NCBI RefSeq assembly: GCF_002742285.1
Contig: NZ_MDGM01000007.1
Location: 248,001-312,000 of the forward strand
Length of the DNA stretch: 64,000 bases
DNA from: Paramylibacter kogurei
GTDB taxonomy: Bacteria > Pseudomonadota > Alphaproteobacteria > Rhodobacterales > Rhodobacteraceae
Direction: 5' to 3'
Below are positions 52,624 to 62,317 of this stretch, piece after piece. How positions within the stretch are numbered: position 1 is the stretch's first letter; each line of letters opens with the position of its first letter. A program made the translations under genes and the position numbers. Below the pieces are notes generated by a model. The model saw only the letters and a program-made list of their open reading frames with translations. It had not been told where the DNA came from and did no database searches.

Positions 52624-53289
52624 AATTCTGTTCCTCCTATACAGATGTCGTGCACCGATTATTCCAGAAAAGCTGTACTTTGCCGGCTCGGCGCCGTGAG
52701 TGTTCACTGCGTTAACGTAAGTGGGCTGTGCCTCCGATGTAGATGATACGATCCTCCTCTTTCGTCTCGGCGTATTGCTTGCTCGGACTTAACCCAATTG
52801 GGGCGAAGTCGTTGAAGCTGCAATTAGGTTAAGCGCCTAATTTTTACAAATCAAGACAAATTTTACATATTTTTAGACATATGACTCAAATATTGCTCAA
52901 ATTTGTTCATAAATTATACAAATTATAACAAAAACTAATTCGTCACAGGTAATTTGCTCTACAATAGATTTCCGCTGTCAATACAACCATTCCATATAAG
53001 GCTGGCGTTGCCACACACCCTGCAATTGGTGCGGTGAGGGTCAGAAAGAGTAAAATGTTTGCTGAATAAAAAATACCTATGATGTGTGTCCTATCGCCAG
53101 CACACACATTCGTCAAAGTTAGCGTTACTGCTTCAGTTGCAAGCAAATCAGCAAACAAAACAGACGCTAAATTGGCCAACCTATATGTTCGCTCTTTGAC
53201 AGCATACAATCATTTGGTCAGAACTCTTTACGGACAGTAAAAATTTAATCTTGGCACGGAATGAGACAAAAAGGCGGTGTATCCCGTTA
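52624..53289. other. long AT-rich control/non-coding region upstream of tctC
   Basis: About 665 bases without a supported gene. Nearest tctC are a palindrome CCCAATTGGG (52793-52802) and an inverted repeat AATTAGG-N7-CCTAATT (52822-52842), both possible operator sites about 170-220 bases upstream of the start. The part from 52840 to 52960 is very AT-rich. A hydrophobic 88-codon frame at 52943-53209 on the minus strand is not convincing as a gene. Confidence 0.45.
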
Positions 53290-54468
53290 TTAAGGAGATG
53301 CTCCCCATGATTGATATTGTCGCGCGAGCATTTCACGTGCATGTTTTCCCGTGATCACAGCACACACCAATTCAACTGGCATTTGTGAAAGCTCGGGAAA
53401 GAGCGACAAAACCTCTTTTCGCCCATTCGCCCGTAAACTACGTAATGTCTGCTCTCCAAGGTATAACGACTCTGCTTCTAACCCATGAACTTTTAGCAGT
53501 TGATGCCCATCCAACAGCACATGAACATAAGTGATCTGGCGTTGTTCCGTTTTGATGCGCACGCCGTTCAAGCCAACTAAATCCTTAGCCGCAATCAAAA
53601 CTTCGTTCGTTTCACAATATTCTCGAACAACGGCACCTTGAACCAAAATACGATGTTGTTGTGAAACCAAAAGCGTTTTACTGGGCTTATTAAACCCCAA
53701 TGCGTGGCGCTTAATTTCAACGGGAAACTGGCGCAAATCACTTACTGAATCATTAAAAATCAAACGTTTTTTACCAATCCATAAAATGGGTAAATCACCA
53801 TGATCCTTGGTTTTCACCAAATCGCCGACACGTAACGATCCGATACGTTTTGCCCCATCTGGTGTTTCCACCAAACTATGCCCAGCAAAACATACAAAAT
53901 TCATTGCACCTGGGGTTGATGTCATATCGTTCACAAACGTATCGGAACCATCACCCGCACGCTGTATCGAAAAGCCGTCAATATCATTGCCAAAATTTTC
54001 GCTAGATCCAACCAAACTGGCTGTTGGTGAAAACCCAGTGTAATCTATTTCTGGGCTATCCAACGTATCACCGTTGAAGGTTGCCACAACATATTCATCA
54101 CCCGCCGGATCGTATAGAACGATGTTGTCACCACCGTTATTAATAACGTTTTGCGTATAATTCGCATCAAAAGCTAAATCATTTGGCCCACCTGGCGCGG
54201 GCAATGAATCGGCGTTTCGAATAACAACGGCGCGCGCGTCGGGCTCAAGAATTGTTCCCTCGGGAAAGGTAAACCAGTTCCCTCGCCCAGAATCCCAGAG
54301 CTCCAGACCACTAATATCTATTGCGCTGCTTGATGTGTTATAAATTTCGACAAATTCGTCATTGCCATTGCTGTTACCGTTGCCATCAGTGTCCGTGCTT
54401 CCTGTTGATCCAGTTGGATCAGCCAGAAATTCATTGATAACAATACCACCTCGTATTGCGTCTGCCAC
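53290..54468 (-). CDS. lamin-tail domain plus Hint domain protein
   Basis: This 392-residue acidic protein has two modules. Residues about 8-185 form a lamin-tail (LTD) beta-sandwich (GIVINEFLADPTG, NDEFVEIYNTSSSAIDISGLELWD, NDIDGFSIQRAGDGSDTFVND) with a glycine/asparagine/aspartate-rich loop. From C193 a Hint_2 domain follows (CFAGHSLVETPDGAKRIGSLRVGDLV, ILWIGKK, LLVSQQHRILVQG). There is no signal peptide; similar roseobacter Hint proteins are thought to be secreted by type I systems. GTG at 54468 is preferred because AAGGGG lies upstream at proper spacing; GTG at 54474 is an alternative. It stands alone next to tRNA-Arg. Function is unknown. Confidence 0.82.
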   Translation of the reverse strand: MADAIRGGIVINEFLADPTGSTGSTDTDGNGNSNGNDEFVEIYNTSSSAIDISGLELWDSGRGNWFTFPEGTILEPDARAVVIRNADSLPAPGGPNDLAFDANYTQNVINNGGDNIVLYDPAGDEYVVATFNGDTLDSPEIDYTGFSPTASLVGSSENFGNDIDGFSIQRAGDGSDTFVNDMTSTPGAMNFVCFAGHSLVETPDGAKRIGSLRVGDLVKTKDHGDLPILWIGKKRLIFNDSVSDLRQFPVEIKRHALGFNKPSKTLLVSQQHRILVQGAVVREYCETNEVLIAAKDLVGLNGVRIKTEQRQITYVHVLLDGHQLLKVHGLEAESLYLGEQTLRSLRANGRKEVLSLFPELSQMPVELVCAVITGKHAREMLARQYQSWGASP

Positions 54469-54474
54469 TTTCAC

Positions 54475-54836
54475 CCCTTACTTTTTACAAAGTTTAGCTC
54501 CAACGTAACTCACCGAACCAAATTATAGTTATGCACGAAACTATACCGTTCCCACTGGTTGACGCAAATTTTGAAATAACTGCAGCTATGTTAAATGTTT
54601 ATTGAGCGCAATTTTGTCGATATCAATAGTGACCTGCGCCAAGATTCTCGACCAACCTATTTGTGAGTTTTCCAGATATCGCCAATCAAAACCTACCTCA
54701 TTCTATACCATTCAAGGTAATGAAATGAGCATATTTGAACAAAAGCCCGCAAAATCAGAAAATCTGATAAATTCCATATTTTACAAATGCTTAAGCGATT
54801 AAATCGCATTCATAGGAATTGCAAAAAGGGGGGAAA
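54475..54836. other. non-coding region between Hint gene and tRNA-Arg
   Basis: About 360 bases, AT-rich. It presumably holds the promoter of the Hint gene. A plus-strand frame of 66 codons (54602-54802) lacks a ribosome-binding site and any family resemblance. I see no repeat or hairpin of note. Confidence 0.4.
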
Positions 54837-54913
54837 TGGCGGACCGAGGAGGATTCGAACCCCCGACCCCTTGATTCGTAGTCAAGTACTCTATCCAGCT
54901 GAGCTATCGGTCC
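54837..54913 (-). tRNA. tRNA-Arg (ACG anticodon)
   Basis: A 77-base cloverleaf on the minus strand with acceptor GGACCGA/TCGGTCC, discriminator G and encoded CCA. The anticodon stem is CTTGA/TCAAG with ACG in loop CTACGAA. ACG is read as ICG after deamination. The T-arm is GGGGG TTCGAAT CCTCC, with one G-T pair. Confidence 0.97.
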
Positions 54914-54922
54914 GTGAGGGGG

Positions 54923-54951
54923 GATTTACGCGGGCTGGCACGGGTTTGCAA
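54923..54951 (-). promoter_or_regulatory. predicted promoter of tRNA-Arg
   Basis: On the minus strand TTGCAA (54951-54946), 17 bases and TAAATC (54928-54923), ending 9 bases before the mature tRNA 5' end. Confidence 0.6.
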
Positions 54952-54980
54952 GAGGCAAATGCAAGTTTTTGACAGGTATT

Positions 54981-56582
54981 TTATTGGGACACGGCATCGC
55001 TGGCGGTTAAATTGAACGCAGCCGCGATCAATGCACGGGTGTATTCGGTTTTGGGCGCGTTAAAAATTTCGCTGCCTGTGCCCGTTTCAACGATATCGCC
55101 TTGTTTCATCACCAACACTTGGTGGCTTAGTGCGCGCACCACGCGTAAATCGTGGCTGATGAACAAATATGCCAATCCGTATTTTTTCTGCAAATCCAAC
55201 AACAATTCGACAATTTGCACCTGTACGGTCATATCAAGTGCGGATGTCGGTTCATCCAACACCACCAGCTTGGGTTTTAAAATCATTGCACGTGCAATGG
55301 CGATACGTTGGCGTTGACCGCCTGAAAATTCATGCGGATAGCGATGCGCCATATCGGGGGTTAACCCAACCTCAACCAATATATCCGACACCAGTTTTTC
55401 GCGATCTTGGCCTTGTTCCAAACCATGTACGCCCAAACCCTCGGCAATGATTTCGCCAACGGTCATGCGTGGTGACAGGCTTCCGAATGGGTCTTGGAAC
55501 ACCATTTGCATATCGCGGCGCAATGGGGTGAGCTCTTTGTTGCGCAGCCCTTGCACATCGCGCCCCTGAAACATGATTTCGCCGTTTGATGAAATAAGGC
55601 GCATCACCGCCAGCGCGAGTGTCGTTTTACCAGATCCACTTTCGCCGACAACACCCATGGTTTCGCCCGCACGAATGGTGAAATCGGCCCCATTCACGGC
55701 CTTAACATGCCCAACAGTTTTACGCAGCAATCCGCGTTTGATCGGAAACCAGACGCGCAAATCTTTGGCTGATAAAACCTCTGGCGCATCGTCAACAATG
55801 GTTTCGGGTGTGCCCGTTGGTTCGGCGTCGAGCAACATTTTGGTATATGGATGTTGCGGGTTGTCGAAAATTTCGCCCGTATTGCCCGATTCAACAATTT
55901 TGCCGTGCTGCATCACACAAACACGATCGGCGATTTTGCGCACCACACCCAAATCATGGGTGATGAACAACATGCCCATGCCCTCGCGTTTTTGAATATC
56001 GGCGAGCAGTTCCAGAACCTGTGCCTGAATGGTCACATCAAGTGCGGTTGTCGGTTCATCTGCGATCAACAGATCGGGTTTATTGGCCAGCGCCATAGCG
56101 ATCATCACACGTTGGCGTTGCCCACCTGACAATTGATGCGGGTAGTCGTTCAATCGGCTTTCTGCATTGCGAATGCCAACCTGTTCCAGCAATTCAATAA
56201 TGCGCGGACGGGCATCAGCGCCGCGCACCCCTTGATGCAACGCAAGGCTTTCGCCCAACTGTTTTTCAATCACATGCAACGGGTTAAGCGATGTCATCGG
56301 CTCTTGAAAAATAAAGCTGATGTCATTGCCGCGCACACGGCGCAATGTGGCCGCATCAGCGCCGATCATTTCCGTGCCGCGATATTGCACGCTGCCCGAA
56401 ACATTCGCACTGTCGGGCAAGAGTTTCACCGATGATAATGCAGTGACAGATTTGCCAGACCCGCTTTCGCCCACCAATGCCACGGTTTCACCCGCGTTCA
56501 CGTCAAAGCTGATGTTATCAACGGCAGGAGCGTCTTTGTTAAACGCGATAGTCAGATTTTTGACATCAAGAACTTTGGTCAT
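54981..56582 (-). CDS. yejF: peptide ABC transporter, fused double ATPase (YejF)
   Basis: The 533-residue protein has two complete ABC ATPase domains. The first (about 1-260) has Walker [11 protein letters not shown], signature [15 protein letters not shown] and Walker [13 protein letters not shown]. The second (about 275-530) has [25 protein letters not shown] and [12 protein letters not shown]. This fused form is characteristic of YejF in the YejABEF importer for oligopeptides and microcin C-like compounds. It overlaps yejE by 4 bases (ATGA) and ends the operon. Confidence 0.92.
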   Translation of the reverse strand: MTKVLDVKNLTIAFNKDAPAVDNISFDVNAGETVALVGESGSGKSVTALSSVKLLPDSANVSGSVQYRGTEMIGADAATLRRVRGNDISFIFQEPMTSLNPLHVIEKQLGESLALHQGVRGADARPRIIELLEQVGIRNAESRLNDYPHQLSGGQRQRVMIAMALANKPDLLIADEPTTALDVTIQAQVLELLADIQKREGMGMLFITHDLGVVRKIADRVCVMQHGKIVESGNTGEIFDNPQHPYTKMLLDAEPTGTPETIVDDAPEVLSAKDLRVWFPIKRGLLRKTVGHVKAVNGADFTIRAGETMGVVGESGSGKTTLALAVMRLISSNGEIMFQGRDVQGLRNKELTPLRRDMQMVFQDPFGSLSPRMTVGEIIAEGLGVHGLEQGQDREKLVSDILVEVGLTPDMAHRYPHEFSGGQRQRIAIARAMILKPKLVVLDEPTSALDMTVQVQIVELLLDLQKKYGLAYLFISHDLRVVRALSHQVLVMKQGDIVETGTGSEIFNAPKTEYTRALIAAAFNLTASDAVSQ

Positions 56583-57694
56583 TTGAATGTCTTTCGTGGA
56601 TCAAACGCATCGCGCACACCTTCAAAGATGAACACCAAAAGCGAGAGCATAATCGCGAATGTGAAAAACGCGCTGAAACCCAGCCACGGCGCATGCAGAT
56701 TGTTTTTCGCCTGCAATGCCAATTCACCCAACGATGGATATGACGCAGGCAATCCAAAGCCCAGAAAATCAAGCGAGGTCAGCGTGCCAATCGCACCCGT
56801 CACCAAAAACGGGAGGAATGTGAGTGTCGCCACCATCGCGTTTGGCAACAAATGGCGGAACATGATTTTCATGTCGGATACACCCAATGCACGCGCGGCG
56901 CGCACATATTCAAAATTGCGCGCGCGCAAAAATTCGGCGCGGATTAATCCCACCAATCCTGTCCAACTGAACAGGGTTATCAGGAACATTAGTATCCAAA
57001 AATTCATCGTGAAAATCGCCGAAAATATGATGATGATATAAAGTGACGGCGTTGAATCCCAGATTTCCACCAAACGTTGAAAGATCAGATCAACCCAGCC
57101 GCCAAAATATCCCATCACGGCACCTGCAAAAATCCCGATGCAGGACGACATGAACACAACCAGCAATCCAAAAATGGTGGATATGCGAAACCCGTAAATG
57201 ATGCGGGCAACCACATCGCGGGTTTGATCATCTGTGCCCAACCAATGTTTTGAATCGGGCGCGGATGGTGCGGTGGCGACATCATAATTGATGGTGTTAA
57301 AACTGTATGGAATGGGCGGATTTAAAATCCAGCCTTTGTCGATTTTTTGCCCGTCCACAATCCCATCGGCGGCATCGGCATAAATGCCTTCTGGATCGTC
57401 CAAACAGGATTCTAATCCACCAGATCGGATTAAGCATTGCACCTCTGGTGCGGGGTATTCGGCCTCTGATTCAAATTCGCCGCCAAAATCGGCCTCGGAA
57501 TAAAATTTGAATGCAGGGGCATATAAATCCCCTTTGTAGGAAACCAACAATGGTTTGTCATTTGCGACCAGTTCGGCAAACAAACAGATGATGAAAATCA
57601 CCGAAAAAATCCACAATGACCAAAACGCGCGGCGGTTGGATTTGAAATTGTTCCAGCGGCGTTTGGCGATGGGTGATTTGAAAATACGGCTCAT
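56579..57694 (-). CDS. yejE: peptide ABC transporter permease YejE
   Basis: This 371-residue permease of the DppC/OppC class has six membrane segments. A long periplasmic insert after TM1 (about residues 55-140, with the short Cys-containing VQCLIRSGGLESC) distinguishes YejE from DppC. The EAA-type loop is EYVRAARALGVSDMKIMFRHLLPNA at about 275-300. It overlaps yejB upstream and yejF downstream by ATGA each. Confidence 0.92.
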   Translation of the reverse strand: MSRIFKSPIAKRRWNNFKSNRRAFWSLWIFSVIFIICLFAELVANDKPLLVSYKGDLYAPAFKFYSEADFGGEFESEAEYPAPEVQCLIRSGGLESCLDDPEGIYADAADGIVDGQKIDKGWILNPPIPYSFNTINYDVATAPSAPDSKHWLGTDDQTRDVVARIIYGFRISTIFGLLVVFMSSCIGIFAGAVMGYFGGWVDLIFQRLVEIWDSTPSLYIIIIFSAIFTMNFWILMFLITLFSWTGLVGLIRAEFLRARNFEYVRAARALGVSDMKIMFRHLLPNAMVATLTFLPFLVTGAIGTLTSLDFLGFGLPASYPSLGELALQAKNNLHAPWLGFSAFFTFAIMLSLLVFIFEGVRDAFDPRKTFK

Positions 57695-58770
57695 GTGTTG
57701 CGGCTCTCAAAATCAATACGCGGATCAATCCAGACATAGGTGAGATCCGAAATCAGCCGCACCAATAACCCGACCATCCCAAACAGGTATAGCGTGCCAA
57801 ACAACACAGGATAATCGCGATCAACCGCGGCCTCGAACCCCAAACGGCCCAAGCCATCCAATGAGAATACCAATTCGATTAACAAGGATGAGCCAAAGAA
57901 AATGCCAATGAATGCACCTGGGAACCCCGCAATCACGATCAACATCGCATTGCGAAAAATATGGCCATAAAACACCTTGTTTTCCGACAACCCTTTGGCA
58001 CGTGCGGTCATGACATAAAGCTTGTTTATTTCATCCAGAAACGAGTTTTTGGTCAACAATGTGAGCGTGGCAAACGCCGAAATCGATGCGGCGGTGACGG
58101 GCAGAACGATATGCCAGAGGTAATCTTTTACCTTGGCGAACCAGCCCAGATCGGCAAAGCCTTCGGATGTTAATCCGCGCAATGGAAAAATCTGCCAGTA
58201 CGAACCACCTGCGAATAACACCAGCAATAAAATCGCAAACAGAAAACTGGGGATCGCGTAGGCGAAAATGATGATGCTGGATGTCCATGTATCGAAACGC
58301 GACCCTTCGCGGACCGCCTTTTTGATGCCAAGCGGGATGGATATCAAATAGGCAAGCAATGTTGACCACAGCCCAAGCGTGATCGACACGGGCATTTTTT
58401 CCAAGATCAGATCAATCACGCTGATGGATCGAAAATAGCTTTCGCCAAAATCAAAACGTAAATAATTCCCCATCATCAGGAAAAACCGTTGCAATGGTGG
58501 TTTGTCAAACCCGAATTGCTTTTCCAAATCTTCGACAAATCCATCGGGCAGACCACGCGCACCTTGATATCCGCCGTCACCTTGGCCACCCGACACCTCG
58601 CCGCCGCCACCGCTGATGCGATCGGATGCGCTGGATTCTTGTTCCAATTGGCTTAGGATACGTTCTACTGGGCCGCCGGGCAAAAATTGCACCAGCGTAA
58701 AGTTGATCACCATAATCCCAACCAAAGTCGGGATCATCAGCAATAACCTGCGTAAAATATAAGCGCCCAT
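57691..58770 (-). CDS. yejB: peptide ABC transporter permease YejB
   Basis: The 359-residue permease of the DppB/OppB class begins MGAYILRRLLLMIPTLVGIM, the common opening of this group. An acidic/glycine-rich periplasmic stretch (about 38-80, GGGGEVSGGQGDGGYQGARG) is the YejB-specific insert. The coupling loop is YVMTARAKGLSENKVFYGHIF at about 240-262. It is 28 bases downstream of yejA and couples to yejE by ATGA. Confidence 0.92.
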   Translation of the reverse strand: MGAYILRRLLLMIPTLVGIMVINFTLVQFLPGGPVERILSQLEQESSASDRISGGGGEVSGGQGDGGYQGARGLPDGFVEDLEKQFGFDKPPLQRFFLMMGNYLRFDFGESYFRSISVIDLILEKMPVSITLGLWSTLLAYLISIPLGIKKAVREGSRFDTWTSSIIIFAYAIPSFLFAILLLVLFAGGSYWQIFPLRGLTSEGFADLGWFAKVKDYLWHIVLPVTAASISAFATLTLLTKNSFLDEINKLYVMTARAKGLSENKVFYGHIFRNAMLIVIAGFPGAFIGIFFGSSLLIELVFSLDGLGRLGFEAAVDRDYPVLFGTLYLFGMVGLLVRLISDLTYVWIDPRIDFESRNT

Positions 58771-58798
58771 ATCTGTTCTCTGCTGGCGGTTTAGGGTG

Positions 58799-60649
58799 CT
58801 ATTTTATCGCACCCGCCGCTTGTAGTTTTTTGTATTTCTCAGCGTTGTACCACCAGAAATCCATTTCGCCCAGCGAATAGGGTGGTAAATTTTCGGGGTG
58901 GTCGTAAATATCAAGATATGCGACGAAATATTGACCGCTGTAAAATTGCGGCACCCAGATGTGCATGGCGCGCAACGCACGATCCAATGCTTTGACCGCA
59001 ACGGTAAGATCATCACGTGTTTTGGCCTGTTCAACCTTTTCGATGATCGCATCAATCGCGGGGTTAGCAAGCCCAGTGCGATTTGCCGACCCTTCGGCAT
59101 TTGCGGTGGCTGATCCAAAAATCTGGCGCAATTCAATGCCCGGTGACAATGACATCGCATAACGCACGGTTGTGATGTCATAATCAAAAACCTTTTCACG
59201 CTCGGCGGCCTGTGCGGCGTCAACGGAATCCATTGATGCCTGAATGCCCAGACGTTTCAGATTGGCAATGAACGGATTGGTGATGCGTTCGGATGATGGT
59301 GAATCGTTTAAAAAGTTCACGGTTAAATATTCGCCAGCTTCGTTTTGGCGCACACCGTCTTTGACCTTCCAACCTGCGTCATCCAACAATTTCCCTGCAC
59401 GGCGCACCGCGGCGCGGTCAACTTGGCTTGGCTTGGATACGGGTGGGGTAAACGCATCTTCGGTGAATACGGATTCTGGCAGTTCATCGCGAAATGGTTC
59501 CAATATGGCCAGTTCTTCGGGTGTGATTGGACCCGATGCCTGCATATTTGAATTTTCCCAAAAACTGTCGGTGCGGTGATACAGATCGTAAAACAGCGTT
59601 TTATTTGACCATTCAAAATTGAACATCAAACCGATTGCTTCGCGCACGCGCGGGTCTTGGAATTTTTCGCGTCTAAGGTTGAAAAAATACCCCTGCGTAC
59701 CCGTAGGATTACCATCGGGCAACGTTTCGGATTTTACCCAACCTTTTTCAAGCGATGGAAAATCATAAGATGTCGCCCAAAGCTTGGATAAATATTCTTG
59801 GCGATAATGATATGCGCCACCTTTAAATGCCTCGAACGCGGCGGTGTAATCGGTGAAATATTCAATTTGAATTTTGTCAAAGTTTTCACGCCCGATATTC
59901 ACATTTAAATCTTTGCCCCAATAATCATCGCGGCGTTTGAATGTGATGCTCTTGCCTGCATCAACCTTGTCGATGATATATCGACCCGACCCAAGTGGGG
60001 GTTCAAGCGTGCTTTCGCTAAAATCACGATCGGCATAATATGCTTTGGAAAATATCGGTAACCCAGCGGCGGTCTGGGGTAATTCGCGGGTGTTGGACCC
60101 TTCTTTGAATGTGAATTTCACCTTTAGCTTATCCAAGGCTTCGACCGATTCAAAATCGCTGAATACGGCCTTAAAACTGGGTCGGCCTTTTTCGTATAAA
60201 ACGTTATAGGAAAACACCACATCCTCTGCGGTGACTTCGGAACCATCGGAAAAACGTGCCTCTGGGCGGATGTTGAAAATCGCCCATTGGCGGTTTTCGG
60301 GGTATTCGATGCTTTCGGCCAACAAACCGTACATGGCATCTGGTTCGTCCGCACCGCCCGTCATCAATGATTCAAACGGAGCGGATGCAAGCGTTGCCGC
60401 TTGCCCTTTTAAAATATAGGGCGTCACACTGTTGAACGTGCCAAACCCCCATGTGGAAAATGTGCCGCCAATGGGCGCATCGGGATTTACATAATCAAAA
60501 TGTTCAAAATCAGCGGGATATTTCAATTCGCCGAATGTGGAAATACCGTGGGATTTAATGATCGTTTCTGCGCTGGCGATATTTGTGCCAAGTGTCATTA
60601 ACCCAACGCCCAGCGCCGCACCCCAGATTGACTTTGAAAATAAATTCAC
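58799..60649 (-). CDS. yejA: peptide ABC transporter binding protein YejA
   Basis: The 616-residue periplasmic binding protein of family 5 has a signal peptide of about 25 residues ending NIASA. The mature part begins HGISTFGELKYPADFEHFDY, the typical YejA opening. FKRRDDYWGKDLNVN and NFEWSNKTLFYDLYHRTDS follow. GTG at 60649 is chosen because a GGGAG site precedes it and the signal peptide then starts at residue 1; a longer frame would bury the signal. It heads yejA-yejB-yejE-yejF. Confidence 0.92.
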   Translation of the reverse strand: MNLFSKSIWGAALGVGLMTLGTNIASAETIIKSHGISTFGELKYPADFEHFDYVNPDAPIGGTFSTWGFGTFNSVTPYILKGQAATLASAPFESLMTGGADEPDAMYGLLAESIEYPENRQWAIFNIRPEARFSDGSEVTAEDVVFSYNVLYEKGRPSFKAVFSDFESVEALDKLKVKFTFKEGSNTRELPQTAAGLPIFSKAYYADRDFSESTLEPPLGSGRYIIDKVDAGKSITFKRRDDYWGKDLNVNIGRENFDKIQIEYFTDYTAAFEAFKGGAYHYRQEYLSKLWATSYDFPSLEKGWVKSETLPDGNPTGTQGYFFNLRREKFQDPRVREAIGLMFNFEWSNKTLFYDLYHRTDSFWENSNMQASGPITPEELAILEPFRDELPESVFTEDAFTPPVSKPSQVDRAAVRRAGKLLDDAGWKVKDGVRQNEAGEYLTVNFLNDSPSSERITNPFIANLKRLGIQASMDSVDAAQAAEREKVFDYDITTVRYAMSLSPGIELRQIFGSATANAEGSANRTGLANPAIDAIIEKVEQAKTRDDLTVAVKALDRALRAMHIWVPQFYSGQYFVAYLDIYDHPENLPPYSLGEMDFWWYNAEKYKKLQAAGAIK

Positions 60650-60748
60650 CCTGATACTCCCGTTTCTTCTTTGGATCAGAGTATCGGGCAAATTTGATCA
60701 ACTGCAATACGCGTTTGTGTGAAAATTGGTGAATTTAACGTCATAAAC

Positions 60749-60772
60749 CAAAAAAGCCGCCCATTGGGCGGC
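60749..60772 (-). terminator. intrinsic terminator of the cytochrome c gene
   Basis: GCCGCCC, loop ATT and GGGCGGC (60756-60772) form a 7-bp stem. On the minus strand a T run follows (60755-60750). It lies 22 bases past the cytochrome c stop and upstream of yejA. Confidence 0.88.
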
Positions 60773-60794
60773 CCTTTGCGCAAAGATTTGCGAT

Positions 60795-61331
60795 TTATTT
60801 GATTGTTGCCAAATAGGCGATCAGGTTTGCACGATCCGTTGCTTTTTTCAAACCAGCGAACGACATCTTTGTACCTGATGCGTATTGTTTTGGATTGGTC
60901 AAGAAACCATCCAGCGCCGCCGCATCCCAGTTGCCGCCCAAACCAGTGATTGCACCAGAGAATGCGAAACCGTCAACTGCGCCTTTGGGGCGATCAACGA
61001 TGTTAAACAAATGTGGGCCAGTGCCGTTGGCACCGTCTTCCAATTTGTGACACGCCTTACATTTTGCGAAAACCTTGCCACCGCGTTCAACATCTGCGGC
61101 TGCTAGCAATTCGTCCAATGATGGGCCTTCTGATGCATTGGCAGCACCTGCACCAGCATCTTCGACTTGATAAATATCAGCGGGCGCCATTGCCACTTCT
61201 TCGCCGTGGCCATCGCCGTGATCGTCTGAACCAACGTGATAAATAATTTCACCAGCCCAATTGATCATCAGATAAATCAGTAATGCGCCGCACAGACCGC
61301 CGACGATTTTTGTTGTTTCCATTGTGTCCAT
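60795..61331 (-). CDS. membrane-anchored cytochrome c (c552/CycM type)
   Basis: The 178-residue protein has an N-terminal anchor helix (IVGGLCGALLIYLMINWAGE, residues about 9-28), then an acidic/alanine-rich linker (about 35-78), then a class I cytochrome c domain. The heme-binding CKACH is at 91-95 and the axial Met is M156 in SGTKMSFAG. This is the layout of CycM/CycY and Paracoccus c552, which carry electrons from the bc1 complex to cytochrome c oxidase while staying bound to the membrane. The start at 61331 gives the usual short N-terminus. It is divergent from pheA. Confidence 0.92.
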   Translation of the reverse strand: MDTMETTKIVGGLCGALLIYLMINWAGEIIYHVGSDDHGDGHGEEVAMAPADIYQVEDAGAGAANASEGPSLDELLAAADVERGGKVFAKCKACHKLEDGANGTGPHLFNIVDRPKGAVDGFAFSGAITGLGGNWDAAALDGFLTNPKQYASGTKMSFAGLKKATDRANLIAYLATIK

Positions 61332-61452
61332 GGCTTTGCTCACTTTAGCTATTGCATGTTTTCGAATCTTTGGCACCTTCTAGCCTCTTCCCATAGGGCG
61401 TTGCAAGCTGTAGAACCGCGACCAATCGCCCTTATTTCAAAGGTAGCCAAAA

Positions 61453-62292
61453 ATGACGCGTGAAAAATTGACAATCGCATTCCAAGGCGCGCTGGGCGCA
61501 TATTCGCACCAAGCCTGTGCCGAAGCCTATCCAAATGCAGATGCAATTCCGTTTCATTCGTTCGAAGATGCATTGAATGCGGTTAAGGATGGCAATGCCG
61601 ATTTGGCAATGATGCCCGTGCAAAATTCGACCTATGGGCGTGTGCCCGATATTCACCGCCTGTTGCCCCAATCAGGATTGAAAATTATTGGCGAACATTA
61701 CGTGCGCGTACGGATCAGCCTGATGGCGCAAAAAGGCGTGCCATTGGCACAGGTGAAAACTGCACTGAGCCATCCTGTATTGCTTGGCCAATGTGCGGCA
61801 TTTTTAAATAAACACGGCATTAAACCAATCAAAGGTGGCGATACGGCAGGTTCTGCCGAAGATGTTTCAAAATCCGATGACCCATCCCAAGGTGCGCTGG
61901 CCTCTGAATTTGCCGCCAATCTTTATGGCTTGGATGTGTTGGCGCGCGATATCGAAGATGCGTCAAACAACACCACACGGTTTTTGATCGTATCGCGCGA
62001 TTATCAACTCCCTGCCCTGAATGGCGAAGAAATGAAAACCACATTTGTGTTTCGTGTGCGCAATATTCCCGCCGCATTATACAAGGCGATGGGGGGATTT
62101 GCGACGAATGGTGTGAATATGGTGAAACTGGAATCTGCGATGGTCGATGGATCATTCACCGCAACACAGTTTTACGCCGATATCATTGGCCATCCAGACG
62201 AACCCGCAGTTGCGCGGGCGTTGGAAGAGCTGGAATATTTCACCACGCATTTGGAAATCTTGGGCGTGTATAAATCCAAACACCCTGGATAA
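61453..62292 (+). CDS. pheA: prephenate dehydratase
   Basis: The 279-residue enzyme converts prephenate to phenylpyruvate in phenylalanine synthesis. The catalytic domain (about 6-180) shows AFQGALGAYSHQAC, PVQNSTYGRV, GALASEFAANLYGL and the NNTTRFL motif with the catalytic Thr-Arg-Phe. A C-terminal ACT domain (about 195-275, TTFVFRVRNIPAALYKAMGG and KLESAMVDGSF) gives phenylalanine feedback. It is monofunctional, without chorismate mutase. Confidence 0.94.
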   Translation: MTREKLTIAFQGALGAYSHQACAEAYPNADAIPFHSFEDALNAVKDGNADLAMMPVQNSTYGRVPDIHRLLPQSGLKIIGEHYVRVRISLMAQKGVPLAQVKTALSHPVLLGQCAAFLNKHGIKPIKGGDTAGSAEDVSKSDDPSQGALASEFAANLYGLDVLARDIEDASNNTTRFLIVSRDYQLPALNGEEMKTTFVFRVRNIPAALYKAMGGFATNGVNMVKLESAMVDGSFTATQFYADIIGHPDEPAVARALEELEYFTTHLEILGVYKSKHPG

Positions 62293-62317
62293 TTTAAACC
62301 AACACTAAACGCGTTTG

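Noticed and set aside
52943..53209. Hydrophobic 88-codon frame on the minus strand upstream of tctC
   Set aside because: It has no ribosome-binding site, no recognisable family and an ordinary composition for AT-rich filler; more likely a chance frame or an old remnant.
54602..54802. 66-codon plus-strand frame between the Hint gene and tRNA-Arg
   Set aside because: No ribosome-binding site or family match.
54787..54972. 61-codon plus-strand frame encoding a GGPRRIRTPDPLIRSQVLYP-like peptide
   Set aside because: This is the well-known translation of the antisense of a tRNA-Arg gene, not a protein.
58585..58640. Glycine-rich stretch in YejB considered as a sequencing artefact or repeat
   Set aside because: The frame is continuous and a long periplasmic insert at this position is usual for YejB.
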